A stretch of 64,000 nt of DNA. It comes from Alloyangia mangrovi. GTDB taxonomy: Bacteria > Pseudomonadota > Alphaproteobacteria > Rhodobacterales > Rhodobacteraceae. The DNA lies in assembly GCF_002300555.2 (NCBI RefSeq), contig NZ_NTHN02000025.1:1-64000 (forward strand). Direction: 5' to 3'. Of the stretch, positions 1 through 9,560 are shown in pieces. The notes under the pieces are model-generated. The model did not search any database, was not told where the DNA came from, and saw only the letters and a program-made list of their open reading frames with translations. Each line of letters begins with the position of its first letter. Within the stretch, counting starts at the first letter, position 1. Position numbers and translations under genes: made by a program.

Positions 1-1
1 C

Positions 2-85
2 ATGCCGCCGCCCAACGCCATCCAGATGGACCCGGCAGCCCGCCGCGAAATCGTGAAATGGTACCGCGCCGCCACGAAAGGCTGA
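2..85 (+). CDS. C-terminal fragment of an unknown protein, possibly cytochrome c domain
   Basis: An open frame enters from the left edge and ends with TGA at 83-85, leaving 27 visible residues that begin MPPPNAIQMDPAARREIVKW. The pattern proline-rich loop, Asn, Met, then an acidic/Ala run and a W-containing helix resembles the last heme-ligand loop and C-terminal helix of small c-type cytochrome domains, such as the one at the end of PuuD-like urate oxidases. That is an inference from a short stretch. The ATG at position 2 is not claimed as a start, because the frame continues upstream out of the window. Confidence 0.4.
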   Translation: MPPPNAIQMDPAARREIVKWYRAATKG

Positions 86-705
86 TGCCGGGCGACGCGA
101 TGCCCAGCCCGCTCGGCGCGGACGCCAAACCGCGCCACGGATGAGGTCCGCCGTCGCAGCGCATCTCTCGGAGGCATTCACCAGCCATTGCACGATGGGC
201 CGCTGAAAGAGCGGTACGGGCAGGGAAATGGGCGCGGCCGGGCCCCGGCGCGCATCTCAAGCACTTCGGCGTTCTGGGTGATGCCGCGCTTTCACCCGGT
301 CTTGTCGCCCCGAGGTGCCCCGACCGCCGCAGCGCGAGCGGCCGGCAGACCGAGCCATACGGGACGCAGGCAGGGCGCTCGGCGAGGGCCGGCTTGAGGA
401 TGCCGAGGCGCAGCCCGAGCTCGGCCTTGGTGCACGCGGAAAGGCACTTCTTGAGGAGCTCATGCGTCCGCAGCGGGATGCTCTCGGTCGCCGCAGGGCT
501 CGGGGCCGCGCACATCGTGCCGCGGGTGCAGATCGCTGCGGTGCCCGCGCCGACGCTTGCCACAGGCCGGTGCGCATCGCGCAGTGGGCGCGCAGTTTGC
601 GGGTAAACGGGATCTCGCACAGACCCACCGCAGGTGATTTTCCGCGCAAGAAACGTTCTTCCAGCCCTTCGGCCACCCAGATGTGAAAACTGTTGCGCGA
701 CTCAA
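86..705. other. Gene-free stretch of about 620 bp
   Basis: No frame here looks like a real protein. The open frames on both strands are rich in Arg, Ala and Ser with no recognisable domain, as expected for chance frames in GC-rich DNA. It separates the fragment at the left edge from the FadR-type regulator and probably contains that regulator's promoter. A decayed gene cannot be excluded. Confidence 0.5.
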
Positions 706-727
706 ATTGGTCTGACCTATTACCAAT
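704..727 (+). promoter_or_regulatory. Putative FadR/PdhR-type operator abutting the regulator start codon
   Basis: ATTGGT at 706-711 is matched by ACCAAT at 722-727, and the overlapping GGTCTGACC at 709-717 is itself a perfect inverted repeat. The layout resembles the TGGT-N3-ACCA sites bound by PdhR/LldR-type members of the FadR family (known family property). The site ends one base before the ATG at 728, so it is most simply an autoregulatory operator of that gene. No Shine-Dalgarno sequence is visible between the site and the ATG. Confidence 0.55.
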
Positions 728-1462
728 ATGAATGATACTCCCGCCACTTCCGGCGCGCCCGAGGGCCAGCTATCCGCGCTTCCTCCGCTTGGCCGGAGCC
801 GTCAGATCATGGATGCGCTCGCCAGATACATCGAGCAGCGCAACCTCCAGCCGGGCGACCGGCTGCCGCCCGAACGCGAGCTGACCGCTGCGCTGAAAGT
901 GGGCCGCTCATCAATCCGCGAGGCGGTCAGCCAGCTCTCGGCGCTCGGCATCGTCGAGGCTCGGATCGGCTCTGGCACCTACCTGCTGCGGAAGATCTCG
1001 GCCGACACGGTCTACATGCCGCTCAGCGTCTCGGCCGACGGTCTGGCCGAAGCGCTGCTCATGACCTTGGAGGTGCGGCGCGGCATCGAGATCGAGGCCT
1101 CGATCGCCGCCGCGCGGCGGCGGACCGAGGCCGACATCGTGCGGATGCGCGACGCGCTCGAAGAGATGGAGCGCACCCACCACCGTGAGGGCGGAAGCGG
1201 CAAGGCAGACTTTGCTTTCCACATGTCGATCTACGACGCAGCTCACAACCCGCTGTTCCGGCAACTGCTGGAGCAGATGCGCGATATTCTCGACCGGTTC
1301 TGGGAACGCCCCTTCGACCGGAACGACTTCGCCGCCCGATCCTTCCCCTACCACCGCACCCTCTTCGACGCGATCTGCGCCGGGGATACGGCGGCCGCGG
1401 CAGAAGAAACCCGCAAGATCCTCGACGTCGTCGAGGAGGACATCAGGAACATGCGCCCATGA
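728..1462 (+). CDS. FadR-subfamily GntR transcriptional regulator
   Basis: This 244-residue protein has an N-terminal winged helix-turn-helix (about residues 25-90, with the typical LPPERELTAALKVGRSSIREA run) and a C-terminal FCD ligand-binding domain. The FCD metal-site residues appear as Asp and His in DFAFHMSIYDAAH and the later His in FPYHRTLFDAI. It should be a repressor or activator responding to a small organic acid. Its stop overlaps the start of the downstream PLP enzyme gene by 4 bp (ATGA), so the two are translationally coupled, and the ABC importer follows in the same direction. The likely job is local control of this operon. No ribosome site precedes the ATG; a leaderless transcript is possible. 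Confidence 0.9.
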   Translation: MNDTPATSGAPEGQLSALPPLGRSRQIMDALARYIEQRNLQPGDRLPPERELTAALKVGRSSIREAVSQLSALGIVEARIGSGTYLLRKISADTVYMPLSVSADGLAEALLMTLEVRRGIEIEASIAAARRRTEADIVRMRDALEEMERTHHREGGSGKADFAFHMSIYDAAHNPLFRQLLEQMRDILDRFWERPFDRNDFAARSFPYHRTLFDAICAGDTAAAAEETRKILDVVEEDIRNMRP

Positions 1463-2640
1463 ACGATCTCTACGAGGCCTCCCGGCTGATCACGGCCCAC
1501 GACCGCGACAGCATCCTCGACGCCGTGGTGCCGCCGATCGTGCAGACCTCGCTCTTCACCTTCGGCAGCTACGACGAGATGATCGCCGCCTACCGCGGCG
1601 AGATCACCCGGCCGATCTACAGCCGCGGCCTCAACCCCACCGTCCGCGCCTTCGAGGAAAAGCTGGCGGAGCTGGAAAAGGCCGAGGACGCGCTGGCCTT
1701 CGCCTCGGGGATGGCGGCGATTTCGGCCTCGGTGCTGAGCAATGTCGCGCCCGGCGACCGGGTGGTGGCGGTGCGCAACGTCTATCCCGACGCCTTCCGC
1801 CTCTTCGGGACCTACCTGCCGCGCATGGGAATCACCGTCGATTATGTCGACGGCACCGACCTAGCGGCGGTCGAGGCGGCGCTGCCGGGGGCGAAGCTTC
1901 TCTACCTCGAGAGCCCGACAAGCTGGGTGATGGAGCCGCTCGACGTGGGGGCTCTGGCCGCTGCCGCGAGGCGCCACGGCGTCTTTTCGGTGATCGACAA
2001 CAGCTGGGCGACGCCGGTCTTCCAGAACCCGATCGAGCTGGGTGTCGATCTTGTGGTGCATTCCGCCTCGAAATACATCGGTGGGCACAGTGACGTGGTG
2101 GCCGGGGTGATCGCCGGGTCCAGAGCCGACGTCGACCGCGTGCGTGGCGAAATTTACCCGTACCTCGGCGGCCGCATCGCGCCGATGGACGCTTGGCTGC
2201 TGCTGCGCGGGCTGCGCACCCTGCCGCTGCGCGTCGCGGCACATCAGGACAGCGCGCTCGAGATCGCCCGACGCCTGGCGGCACTCGAGGTGGTCGAGAC
2301 CGTCATGCACCCCGGCCTCACGCCGCTACCAACGGGGCTGCGGGGCACCACGGGCCTCTTCTCATTCGTCTTCCGCGAGGGCATCGACCTGCGCCGCTTC
2401 TGCGACGCGCTGAAGCTGTTCAAACTCGGCGTCAGCTGGGGCGGACACGAGAGCCTCGTGGTGCCCGGAGACGTCGTGCTCGAACAGAAGGCCAGACCCA
2501 ACTCGGCCCATGAATTCGGCATCTCCTCGCGTTCGGTCCGGCTGCACATCGGGCTCGAGGGCACCGAGGCGCTCTGGGCCGACCTGACCGCGGCGATCGC
2601 CGTCGCGCAACAGCCGGTGGCGGTCAAGGCCGCGCAATAA
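1459..2640 (+). CDS. Cys/Met-metabolism PLP enzyme, cystathionine beta-lyase-like
   Basis: This 393-residue fold-type I PLP enzyme belongs to the trans-sulfuration family. The PLP lysine is K205 in SASKYIGGHSD. Family hallmarks include IYSRGLNPTVRAFEEKLAEL near the N-terminus (the usual Y-R-NPT substrate/PLP region) and EHL-type contacts. C-S lyase activity on cystathionine or a related thioether, releasing a thiol and a keto acid in the cytoplasm, is the family expectation; the true substrate is unknown. It is the second gene of an operon that also encodes a sugar-type ABC importer, an unusual pairing suggesting an imported sulfur-containing substrate. A cystathionine gamma-synthase or gamma-lyase role is an alternative. 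Confidence 0.82.
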   Translation: MNDLYEASRLITAHDRDSILDAVVPPIVQTSLFTFGSYDEMIAAYRGEITRPIYSRGLNPTVRAFEEKLAELEKAEDALAFASGMAAISASVLSNVAPGDRVVAVRNVYPDAFRLFGTYLPRMGITVDYVDGTDLAAVEAALPGAKLLYLESPTSWVMEPLDVGALAAAARRHGVFSVIDNSWATPVFQNPIELGVDLVVHSASKYIGGHSDVVAGVIAGSRADVDRVRGEIYPYLGGRIAPMDAWLLLRGLRTLPLRVAAHQDSALEIARRLAALEVVETVMHPGLTPLPTGLRGTTGLFSFVFREGIDLRRFCDALKLFKLGVSWGGHESLVVPGDVVLEQKARPNSAHEFGISSRSVRLHIGLEGTEALWADLTAAIAVAQQPVAVKAAQ

Positions 2641-2666
2641 CCTGCGGCGTCCGCTGCCGTGCGGCG

Positions 2667-2684
2667 GCGGCCCCTCCGGGCCGC
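2667..2684 (+). promoter_or_regulatory. Intercistronic hairpin upstream of the solute-binding protein gene
   Basis: GCGGCCC (2667-2673) and GGGCCGC (2678-2684) form a perfect 7-bp stem with a CTCC loop. It lies 27 bp after the stop of the PLP enzyme gene. There is no T-run, so partial attenuation or RNA stabilisation is more likely than full termination. Confidence 0.45.
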
Positions 2685-2690
2685 GCCAAA

Positions 2691-2723
2691 CCAACAGACC
2701 ACCAACAGACAACCAACAGGGAG
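2691..2723 (+). repeat. Three 11-bp tandem repeats in the 5' leader of the binding-protein gene
   Basis: CCAACAG occurs at 2691-2697, 2702-2708 and 2713-2719 with an exact 11-bp period. The third copy runs into the GGGAGAA ribosome site of the ATG at 2730. Such CA-rich, G-poor leaders are unstructured in RNA. Confidence 0.6.
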
Positions 2724-2729
2724 AAGACC

Positions 2730-3989
2730 ATGAAGAAATTGCTCAGTGCCAGCGCCCTGGCGTTGATCGCGGCAAGTGGCGCGGCTAGCGCCGAGACCAC
2801 GCTGAAGCTGGTCGAGGTGATCACCAGCCCGGCGCGGACGGAGACGCTCAAGCAGATCGTCGCCGGCTTCGAAGAGGCGCACCCGGACACCAAGGTCGAG
2901 ATCATCTCGCTGCCCTGGGGCGAGGCCTTCCAGAAGTTCGCCACCATGGTCTCGGCCGGTGACCTGCCCGACGTGGTCGAGATGCCCGATACCTGGCTCT
3001 CGCTCTACGCCAACAACGGCCTGCTGGAGAGCCTCGAGCCCTATCTCGCCGACTGGGACGTGACTTCCGACATGACCGACCGAGCGCTCGAGCTGGGCCG
3101 CGACATCGACGACACCGCCTACATGCTGCCCTATGGTTTCTACCTGCGGGCCCTGTTCTACAATAAGGAACTGCTGGCCGAGGCAGGGGTCGAGGCCCCG
3201 CCAACCACGCTCGAGGAGTTCCGCGCCGCCTCCGAGGCGATCTCGGCCCTGCCCGGGAAATCTGGCTACTGCCTGCGCGGCGGCCCCGGCGGTCTCAACG
3301 GCTGGATGATGGCGGGCGCCACGATGGCCGGCGACAACGCCTTCTTCAACGAGGACGGCACCTCGACCATGGACAGCGAGGGCTGGGTCAAGGGCATCGA
3401 GTGGTACGTCGACCTCTACAAGGACGGCCTAGCACCGAAGGACAGCGTGAACTGGGGCTTCAACGAGATCGTCGCGGGCTTCTACTCGGGCACCTGCGCC
3501 TTCCTCGACCAGGACCCCGACGCGCTGATCGCCATCGCCGAGCGCATGTCCGAGGATCAGTACGGCGTCATCCCGATGCCCAAGGGCCCGGACGGCAAGG
3601 CCTTCACCACCATCGGCTACGCCGGCTGGTCGATGATGTCGGCCTCCGAGCACAAGGATCTGGCCTGGGACCTGATCGCCCAGCTCGAGGGCCCCGAGGG
3701 CAACATCGCCTGGAACAAGAAGATCGGCGCGCTGCCGGTGCTGAAGTCCGCCGAGAAGGACGAGTTCTACGCAGCTCCCGCTTTCAAGGGCTGGTTCGAC
3801 GAGCTGGCGGACGAGAACGTCGTGCCGACCGTGATGCCGACCTACCTGGAGGAATTCGCCTACTTCAAGGACTCCCTGGCCATCGCCTCGGGGCAGAAGG
3901 CGCTCTTGGGCGAGATCACCCCGCAGGAACTCGCGTCCGAATGGGCCGCCTACCTGACCAAGGCGCAGCAGAAACACCTCGCCAAGTAA
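2730..3989 (+). CDS. ABC transporter solute-binding protein, sugar type (family 1)
   Basis: This 419-residue periplasmic binding protein carries a clear Sec signal peptide (MKKLLSASALALIAASG..., cleavage near ASA-ET at about residue 21). The mature part follows the MalE-like pattern, with an early ETLKQIVAGFEEAHPDTKVE strand-helix unit and PDVVEMPDTW hinge region. It captures the ligand for the two permeases and the ATPase encoded immediately downstream. The start is set by GGGAGAAG just upstream. A hairpin lies between it and the first permease gene, as is common where binding protein must be made in excess. The ligand is probably a carbohydrate or related polyol, but the sequence does not tell which. 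Confidence 0.9.
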   Translation: MKKLLSASALALIAASGAASAETTLKLVEVITSPARTETLKQIVAGFEEAHPDTKVEIISLPWGEAFQKFATMVSAGDLPDVVEMPDTWLSLYANNGLLESLEPYLADWDVTSDMTDRALELGRDIDDTAYMLPYGFYLRALFYNKELLAEAGVEAPPTTLEEFRAASEAISALPGKSGYCLRGGPGGLNGWMMAGATMAGDNAFFNEDGTSTMDSEGWVKGIEWYVDLYKDGLAPKDSVNWGFNEIVAGFYSGTCAFLDQDPDALIAIAERMSEDQYGVIPMPKGPDGKAFTTIGYAGWSMMSASEHKDLAWDLIAQLEGPEGNIAWNKKIGALPVLKSAEKDEFYAAPAFKGWFDELADENVVPTVMPTYLEEFAYFKDSLAIASGQKALLGEITPQELASEWAAYLTKAQQKHLAK

Positions 3990-4011
3990 TGGGCCAAGTA
4001 ACCTGACGCTG

Positions 4012-4035
4012 GGGCCGGGCGTGCGCGTCCGGCCC
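4012..4035 (+). promoter_or_regulatory. Hairpin between binding-protein and permease genes
   Basis: GGGCCGGGCG (4012-4021) pairs with CGTCCGGCCC (4026-4035) around a TGCG loop, a 10-bp stem with one G-T pair. It follows the binding-protein stop by 22 bp and has no T-run. It is a candidate for differential expression by partial termination or protection of the upstream mRNA. Confidence 0.55.
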
Positions 4036-4056
4036 ACCCCTTCCCCCGGAGGACCG

Positions 4057-4986
4057 ATGACCGCAACGCCCATCCCCACCACCTACCGGCGTCCGCTGCG
4101 CCAGCGCCTCGCCGTGACGCTCGAGCCCTGGCTCTACTGCGCCCCGGTGCTGATCCTCATCACCTCCGTGATGCTGGTGCCGCTGATCCTCGGCGTCTCC
4201 TATGCCTTCCGGGACATCCAGCTACTCAACCCCTTCTCCGGCGGCTTCGTCGGCCTCGAGCACTTCAAGGCGCTCGGCCAGGACGATGCCTTCCTGCGCG
4301 CGCTGCGCAACACCCTGTGGTGGACCGGCGCCAGCGTCTTCTTCCAGCTCGCCTTCGGACTGATCCTCGCGCTGCTGCTCAACGTGCCCTTCACCGGGCG
4401 CGGGCTGGCGCAGGCGCTGGTCTTCCTGCCCTGGGCGGTGCCGACCTTCCTGGCCGGCCTCAACTGGGCGTGGCTCTTCAACCCGGTGATCGGGCCGATC
4501 CCGCACTGGCTCGCCGCGCTCGGGCTGATGGACGAGCCCTCGAACATCCTCGCCGATCCGAGCATCGCCATGTGGGGTCCGATCCTCGCCGCGACCTGGT
4601 GGGGCATCCCCTTCTTCGCCATCACCCTGCTCGCGGCGCTGCAGTCGATCCCCAAGGATCTCTACGAGGCGGCCTCCATCGACGGCGCCTCGCCGATCCA
4701 GCGGTTCTTTTCGATCACCCTGCCCTACCTCGCGCCGGTGATCGCCATCACCGTGCTGTTGCGCACTGTCTGGGTCGCCAATTTCGCCGACCTGATCATC
4801 GTGATGACCAACGGCGGGCCCGCCGACCGCACCCAGACCGTCGCCAGCTACATCTTCACCCAGGCCTTCAAGCGGCTCGACTTCGGCTATGCCTCGGCGG
4901 TCGCGCTGGTGCTGCTGGCGCTGCTGCTGGCCTATTCCATGGTCATCCTCGTCTTCCGCCAGAAGCTTTCGAACAGGGACAAGTGA
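4057..4986 (+). CDS. ABC transporter permease, MalF-like
   Basis: This 309-residue inner-membrane protein has about six membrane helices and the binding-protein-dependent transport signature near residues 205-225 (LYEAASIDGASPIQRFFSIT, the EAA loop that docks on the ATPase). I chose the ATG at 4057 because a strong CCCGGAGG site lies just upstream; a GTG further upstream at 4021 lies in the hairpin and has no ribosome site. It is the first of two permeases of the importer, followed one base later by the second. Specificity follows the binding protein and cannot be read from this gene. Confidence 0.9.
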   Translation: MTATPIPTTYRRPLRQRLAVTLEPWLYCAPVLILITSVMLVPLILGVSYAFRDIQLLNPFSGGFVGLEHFKALGQDDAFLRALRNTLWWTGASVFFQLAFGLILALLLNVPFTGRGLAQALVFLPWAVPTFLAGLNWAWLFNPVIGPIPHWLAALGLMDEPSNILADPSIAMWGPILAATWWGIPFFAITLLAALQSIPKDLYEAASIDGASPIQRFFSITLPYLAPVIAITVLLRTVWVANFADLIIVMTNGGPADRTQTVASYIFTQAFKRLDFGYASAVALVLLALLLAYSMVILVFRQKLSNRDK

Positions 4987-4987
4987 C

Positions 4988-5821
4988 ATGACCGCGACCC
5001 GTCTTTTCGGCACGCTGGCGCATCGCGCGGCCATCCTGTGCTTCATCGCCTTCGCGCTCTTCCCGCTCTACTGGCTGCTCAAGGTCTCGGTGACGCCGAA
5101 CGACCTGCTCTACTCCGAGGGCGTGCGCATGTGGCCCTCACGCACGACGCTCGACCACTTCCGCTTCGTGCTGGCCAACAGCGAATTCCCGCGTTTCTTC
5201 GCCAACAGCCTGATCGTCTCGGGCACGACCGCGTTGATCTCGACCGCCCTTGCGGCGCTGATGGGCTATGCGCTGTCGCGCTTCCAGTTCCGCGGCAAGC
5301 TGTGGCTCGCCGGGCTGCTGCTGGTGACGCAGATGTTCCCGCTGGTCATGCTGGTGGCGCCGATCTTCAAGATCCTCTCGCCGCTCGGGTTGACCAACAG
5401 CCTCACCGGGCTTGTCATCGTCTACACCGCCTTCAACGTGCCTTTCGCCTCGTTCCTGATGCAGGGGTTCTTCGATGGCATCCCCTCGGACCTCGAGCAG
5501 GCCGCGATGATCGACGGCGCCGACCGCTTCACAGCCTTCCGCCACATCATCCTGCCGCTGGCGCTGCCGGGGGTGGCGGCGACGCTGGGCTTTGTCTTCA
5601 CCGCCGCCTGGTCCGAGATGATCTTTGCGCTGATGCTGATCTCGGGCAGCGAGAAGGCCACCTTCCCCGTCGGGCTGCTGACCTTCGTGTCGAAATTCTC
5701 GGTCGATTACGGGCAGATGATGGCGGCCGGCGTGCTGGCGCTGATCCCCGCCTGCCTCTTCTTCCTGCTCATCCAACGCTACCTGGTGCAAGGCATGACC
5801 GCCGGCGCCGTGAAAGGATAA
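4988..5821 (+). CDS. ABC transporter permease, MalG-like
   Basis: This 277-residue second permease has an N-terminal helix (HRAAILCFIAFALFPLYWLL) followed by five more, and the EAA loop DLEQAAMIDGADRFTAFRHI. It pairs with the preceding MalF-like permease to form the membrane channel. The ATG at 4988 follows the previous stop by one base, implying translational coupling. The gene is complete. Confidence 0.9.
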   Translation: MTATRLFGTLAHRAAILCFIAFALFPLYWLLKVSVTPNDLLYSEGVRMWPSRTTLDHFRFVLANSEFPRFFANSLIVSGTTALISTALAALMGYALSRFQFRGKLWLAGLLLVTQMFPLVMLVAPIFKILSPLGLTNSLTGLVIVYTAFNVPFASFLMQGFFDGIPSDLEQAAMIDGADRFTAFRHIILPLALPGVAATLGFVFTAAWSEMIFALMLISGSEKATFPVGLLTFVSKFSVDYGQMMAAGVLALIPACLFFLLIQRYLVQGMTAGAVKG

Positions 5822-5825
5822 CCCC

Positions 5826-6881
<1,056 letters not shown>

Positions 6882-6926
6882 CCCGGACGCCCCGCGCACC
6901 TCTGGCACAGTGGCCTTCGCCAGCCC

Positions 6927-8855
6927 CTAACCGCGGCTGGCGAACATCGGTCCGCCCTTCCAGCGCGGAAAACCGTAGCCATGAACCTCCACGAGGTCGA
7001 TGTCCTCGGGGCGCTCCGCGATGCCTTCCTCGAGGATCGCCGCCCCTTCAGAGGCCATGGCTCTCACCAGATGCGCCGCGATCTCCGGGCGGGGCAGATC
7101 CTGCTCTCCGGTGATGCGCGCGGACAGCAACTCGGCCGCCCGGGGCGAAGGCCGCGCCGCCCGGTCGCCCTCGACGTAATCGTACCAGCCGCCCCCGGTC
7201 TTCTGCCCCTTGCGCCCGGCCCGCACGAGGATGTCACCCAGCGTCTCCGGCACGTCCTCACCCGCCGCCCGCGCGCCTTCGCGCTGCAGGAACGCGATGT
7301 CGAGTCCACCCAGATCCTGCGCCTCGAACGGGCCCATGCGGAAACCGTAGCCGCGCATCGCGGCGTCGATCTCCGAAATCGCCACGCCCTGCGTGACAAG
7401 CGCCTCGGCCTCGGCACGGTAGCGCTTGAGGATGCGGTTGCCGATAAAGCCTTCGCAGATGCCCGCCTGAACCGGCATCTTGTTTAGCGCCCGCGCCAGC
7501 GCAAAGCCGGTGGCCAGCACTTCGGGCGCGGTGTCGGGCGTGGGCACAATCTCGAGCAGCTTCATGATGTGGGCGGGACTGAAGAAGTGCAGCCCGATAA
7601 AGCGCTCGGGGTGCGGCAGCCCCTCGGCGATGGCGCGCGGGTCGAGATAGGACGTGTTGGTCGCCAGCACCGCGTCCGGGCGGCAGACCCGGCCCAGTTC
7701 GGCAAAGACCGCGCGCTTGACGCCGATCTCCTCGAAGACGGCCTCGATCACCAGATCCGCCTGTGCCAACTCGGCGTAATCGGTGCTGCCACGGACTCCC
7801 GCGATGCGCTCCGCCCGGCCTGCCTCGGCGAGTTTGCCGCGCTTGACCGCGCCGTCGAAGATCGCGGCGACGTTGGACAGGCCCCGCGCCACCGCGCCCT
7901 CGTCACGCTCGATGAGAATGATCTCCATCCCCGCCTCGCGACATGCCGCGGCGATGCCCGCGCCCATGGTGCCGCCGCCTATGACGCCGACGAGCTTGAA
8001 AGGACGCGGCTCGATGCCTTTGAGCGCAGAGGGTTTCGGCGCGGCCCGCTCGGCGAAGAAGACATGACGCAGCGCCGCCGCCTCGTCGGATCCGCGCAGG
8101 TCGAGGAAGGCCTCGCGTTCATGCGCCATGGCCGCGGCGAAGCCGTGCTCTGTGGCAAAGCGGATGCTGTCCAGAGCGCGCAGGGGCGCCTGGTGCCCGG
8201 CCTTCACAGCGGCCTTTCGCGCCTTTTGCCAGAACTCCTCGGGCATCGGCTCAAGCGGGCGCTTCGACACCGGCATGGGCATCTCGGCATCAAGTGCGGC
8301 ACGGGCGAAGGCCACCGCGTCGCCCTCCAGATCGCTCACCACGGCGTCGATGAGACCGACCTTCAGCGCGCTGCCGGCGGGCATCGGACGACCGTTGGTC
8401 ACCAAATCGACGGCCGCCTCGACCCCGGCAAGCCGCGGTGTGCGCACCGTCCCCGAGGCGCCGGGAATGACGCCGAGCGTGACCTCGGGCAGGCCGACTC
8501 GGGCAGTCTCGACGGCCACGCGGAAACGGCAGCCCATGGCGATCTCGAAACCGCCGCCAAGCGCCGCACCGTGGATCGCCGCGACCCAGGGTTTCCGCGC
8601 CGCCTCGATCCGGTCGACCACCTGAGGCAGGTGCGGCTCGACCGGCGGCTTGCCGAACTCGCGCACGTCGGCCCCGGCAAGGAAGGTGCGCCCGGCGCAG
8701 ATCAGCACCACCGCCCTCACCTCGGGGTCAGCGTCGAGCTGGCCGACCATCTCGAAGAGCCCCTTGCGCACGGCTTCGGAGATCGCGTTCACCGGCGGGT
8801 TGTCGAGGGTTACGACGGCGATCTCGCCGTCGCGGCGGACAGTCAGAAGGGTCAT
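6927..8855 (-). CDS. Fused enoyl-CoA hydratase / 3-hydroxyacyl-CoA dehydrogenase, shortened C-terminus
   Basis: This 642-residue FadJ/FadB-type enzyme should do the last beta-oxidation steps of phenylacetate breakdown: hydration of 2,3-dehydroadipyl-CoA and oxidation of 3-hydroxyadipyl-CoA, the PaaF and PaaH roles. Residues 1-190 are a crotonase domain (oxyanion region AALGGGFEIAMGC, PEVTLGVIPGASGT). An NAD-binding Rossmann motif VGVIGGGTMGAGIA lies near residue 290, then the two dehydrogenase C-terminal domains. The protein stops at GFPRWKGGPMFASRG. Relatives normally continue about 40-60 residues past this GGPM motif, so the C-terminus looks clipped. It is the last gene of the paaN-liv operon, 3 bp after livF. 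Confidence 0.85.
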   Translation of the reverse strand: MTLLTVRRDGEIAVVTLDNPPVNAISEAVRKGLFEMVGQLDADPEVRAVVLICAGRTFLAGADVREFGKPPVEPHLPQVVDRIEAARKPWVAAIHGAALGGGFEIAMGCRFRVAVETARVGLPEVTLGVIPGASGTVRTPRLAGVEAAVDLVTNGRPMPAGSALKVGLIDAVVSDLEGDAVAFARAALDAEMPMPVSKRPLEPMPEEFWQKARKAAVKAGHQAPLRALDSIRFATEHGFAAAMAHEREAFLDLRGSDEAAALRHVFFAERAAPKPSALKGIEPRPFKLVGVIGGGTMGAGIAAACREAGMEIILIERDEGAVARGLSNVAAIFDGAVKRGKLAEAGRAERIAGVRGSTDYAELAQADLVIEAVFEEIGVKRAVFAELGRVCRPDAVLATNTSYLDPRAIAEGLPHPERFIGLHFFSPAHIMKLLEIVPTPDTAPEVLATGFALARALNKMPVQAGICEGFIGNRILKRYRAEAEALVTQGVAISEIDAAMRGYGFRMGPFEAQDLGGLDIAFLQREGARAAGEDVPETLGDILVRAGRKGQKTGGGWYDYVEGDRAARPSPRAAELLSARITGEQDLPRPEIAAHLVRAMASEGAAILEEGIAERPEDIDLVEVHGYGFPRWKGGPMFASRG

Positions 8856-8858
8856 GGT

Positions 8859-9560
8859 TCAGAGTCCCAGATAGGCTTCACGGATGCGCGGATCGGCGAT
8901 GAGCTCGGGGGCCGGGCCGGTCATGGTGATCCGCCCCGTCTCCATCACGTAGCCCCGGTCCGCGATCTTGAGCGCGCCATAGGCGTTCTGCTCGACGAGC
9001 AGCACCGTCACGTCGCGCTGCTTGAGCGATTTCACCACCTCGAAGATCTGCGCCACCAGCAGCGGCGCCAGACCCATCGACGGCTCGTCGAGCAGCAGGC
9101 AATGCGGACGGCCCATCAGCGCGCGGGCGATGGCCAGCATCTGCTGCTGCCCGCCCGAGAGCCCGCCCGCCGCGAGGTTGCGCTTTTCCTTCAGGATCGG
9201 GAACATGGCGAAGGCATCCGCCATGTCGCGCTCAACCCGCTCGTCGGTGAAGAGGAAGGCGCCGAGGCGCAGGTTTTCCTCGACCGAGAGATTGGTGAAG
9301 ATCTGCCGCCCCTCGGGAGATTGTGCGAGCCCCCGCTTCAGACGCTTGTGGGCGGGCACCGAGGCGAAGCTCTCGCCCCGGAAGACAATGCTGCCGTCGC
9401 TGACCGGCTGGATGCCCGAAAGGCATTTCAGCAGCGTGGTCTTTCCCGCGCCGTTGGCGCCGACGACCGTCACGATCTCGCCCGAGCTGACCTCGAGGTC
9501 GAGCCCGTGCAGCACCTCGATGCGCCCGTACCGCGAGCGCAGCCCCTCAACCGTCAGCAT
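8859..9560 (-). CDS. livF: Branched-chain-type ABC importer ATPase
   Basis: This 233-residue LivF-like ATPase shows Walker A GANGAGKTT, signature GLSGGQQQM, Walker B LLLDEPSMGLAP and switch His replaced by the usual LLVEQN. It starts inside the end of livG (14-bp overlap). It forms a heterodimer with LivG on the cytoplasmic face of LivH/LivM. In this context the likely cargo is phenylacetate or another aromatic acid rather than leucine; that is an inference from the operon with paaN. Confidence 0.9.
   Translation of the reverse strand: MLTVEGLRSRYGRIEVLHGLDLEVSSGEIVTVVGANGAGKTTLLKCLSGIQPVSDGSIVFRGESFASVPAHKRLKRGLAQSPEGRQIFTNLSVEENLRLGAFLFTDERVERDMADAFAMFPILKEKRNLAAGGLSGGQQQMLAIARALMGRPHCLLLDEPSMGLAPLLVAQIFEVVKSLKQRDVTVLLVEQNAYGALKIADRGYVMETGRITMTGPAPELIADPRIREAYLGL

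Noticed and set aside
257-747. Overlapping open frames on both strands in the leftmost gap
   Set aside because: All are Arg/Ala/Ser-rich with no start signal and no family resemblance. I treat the region as non-coding.
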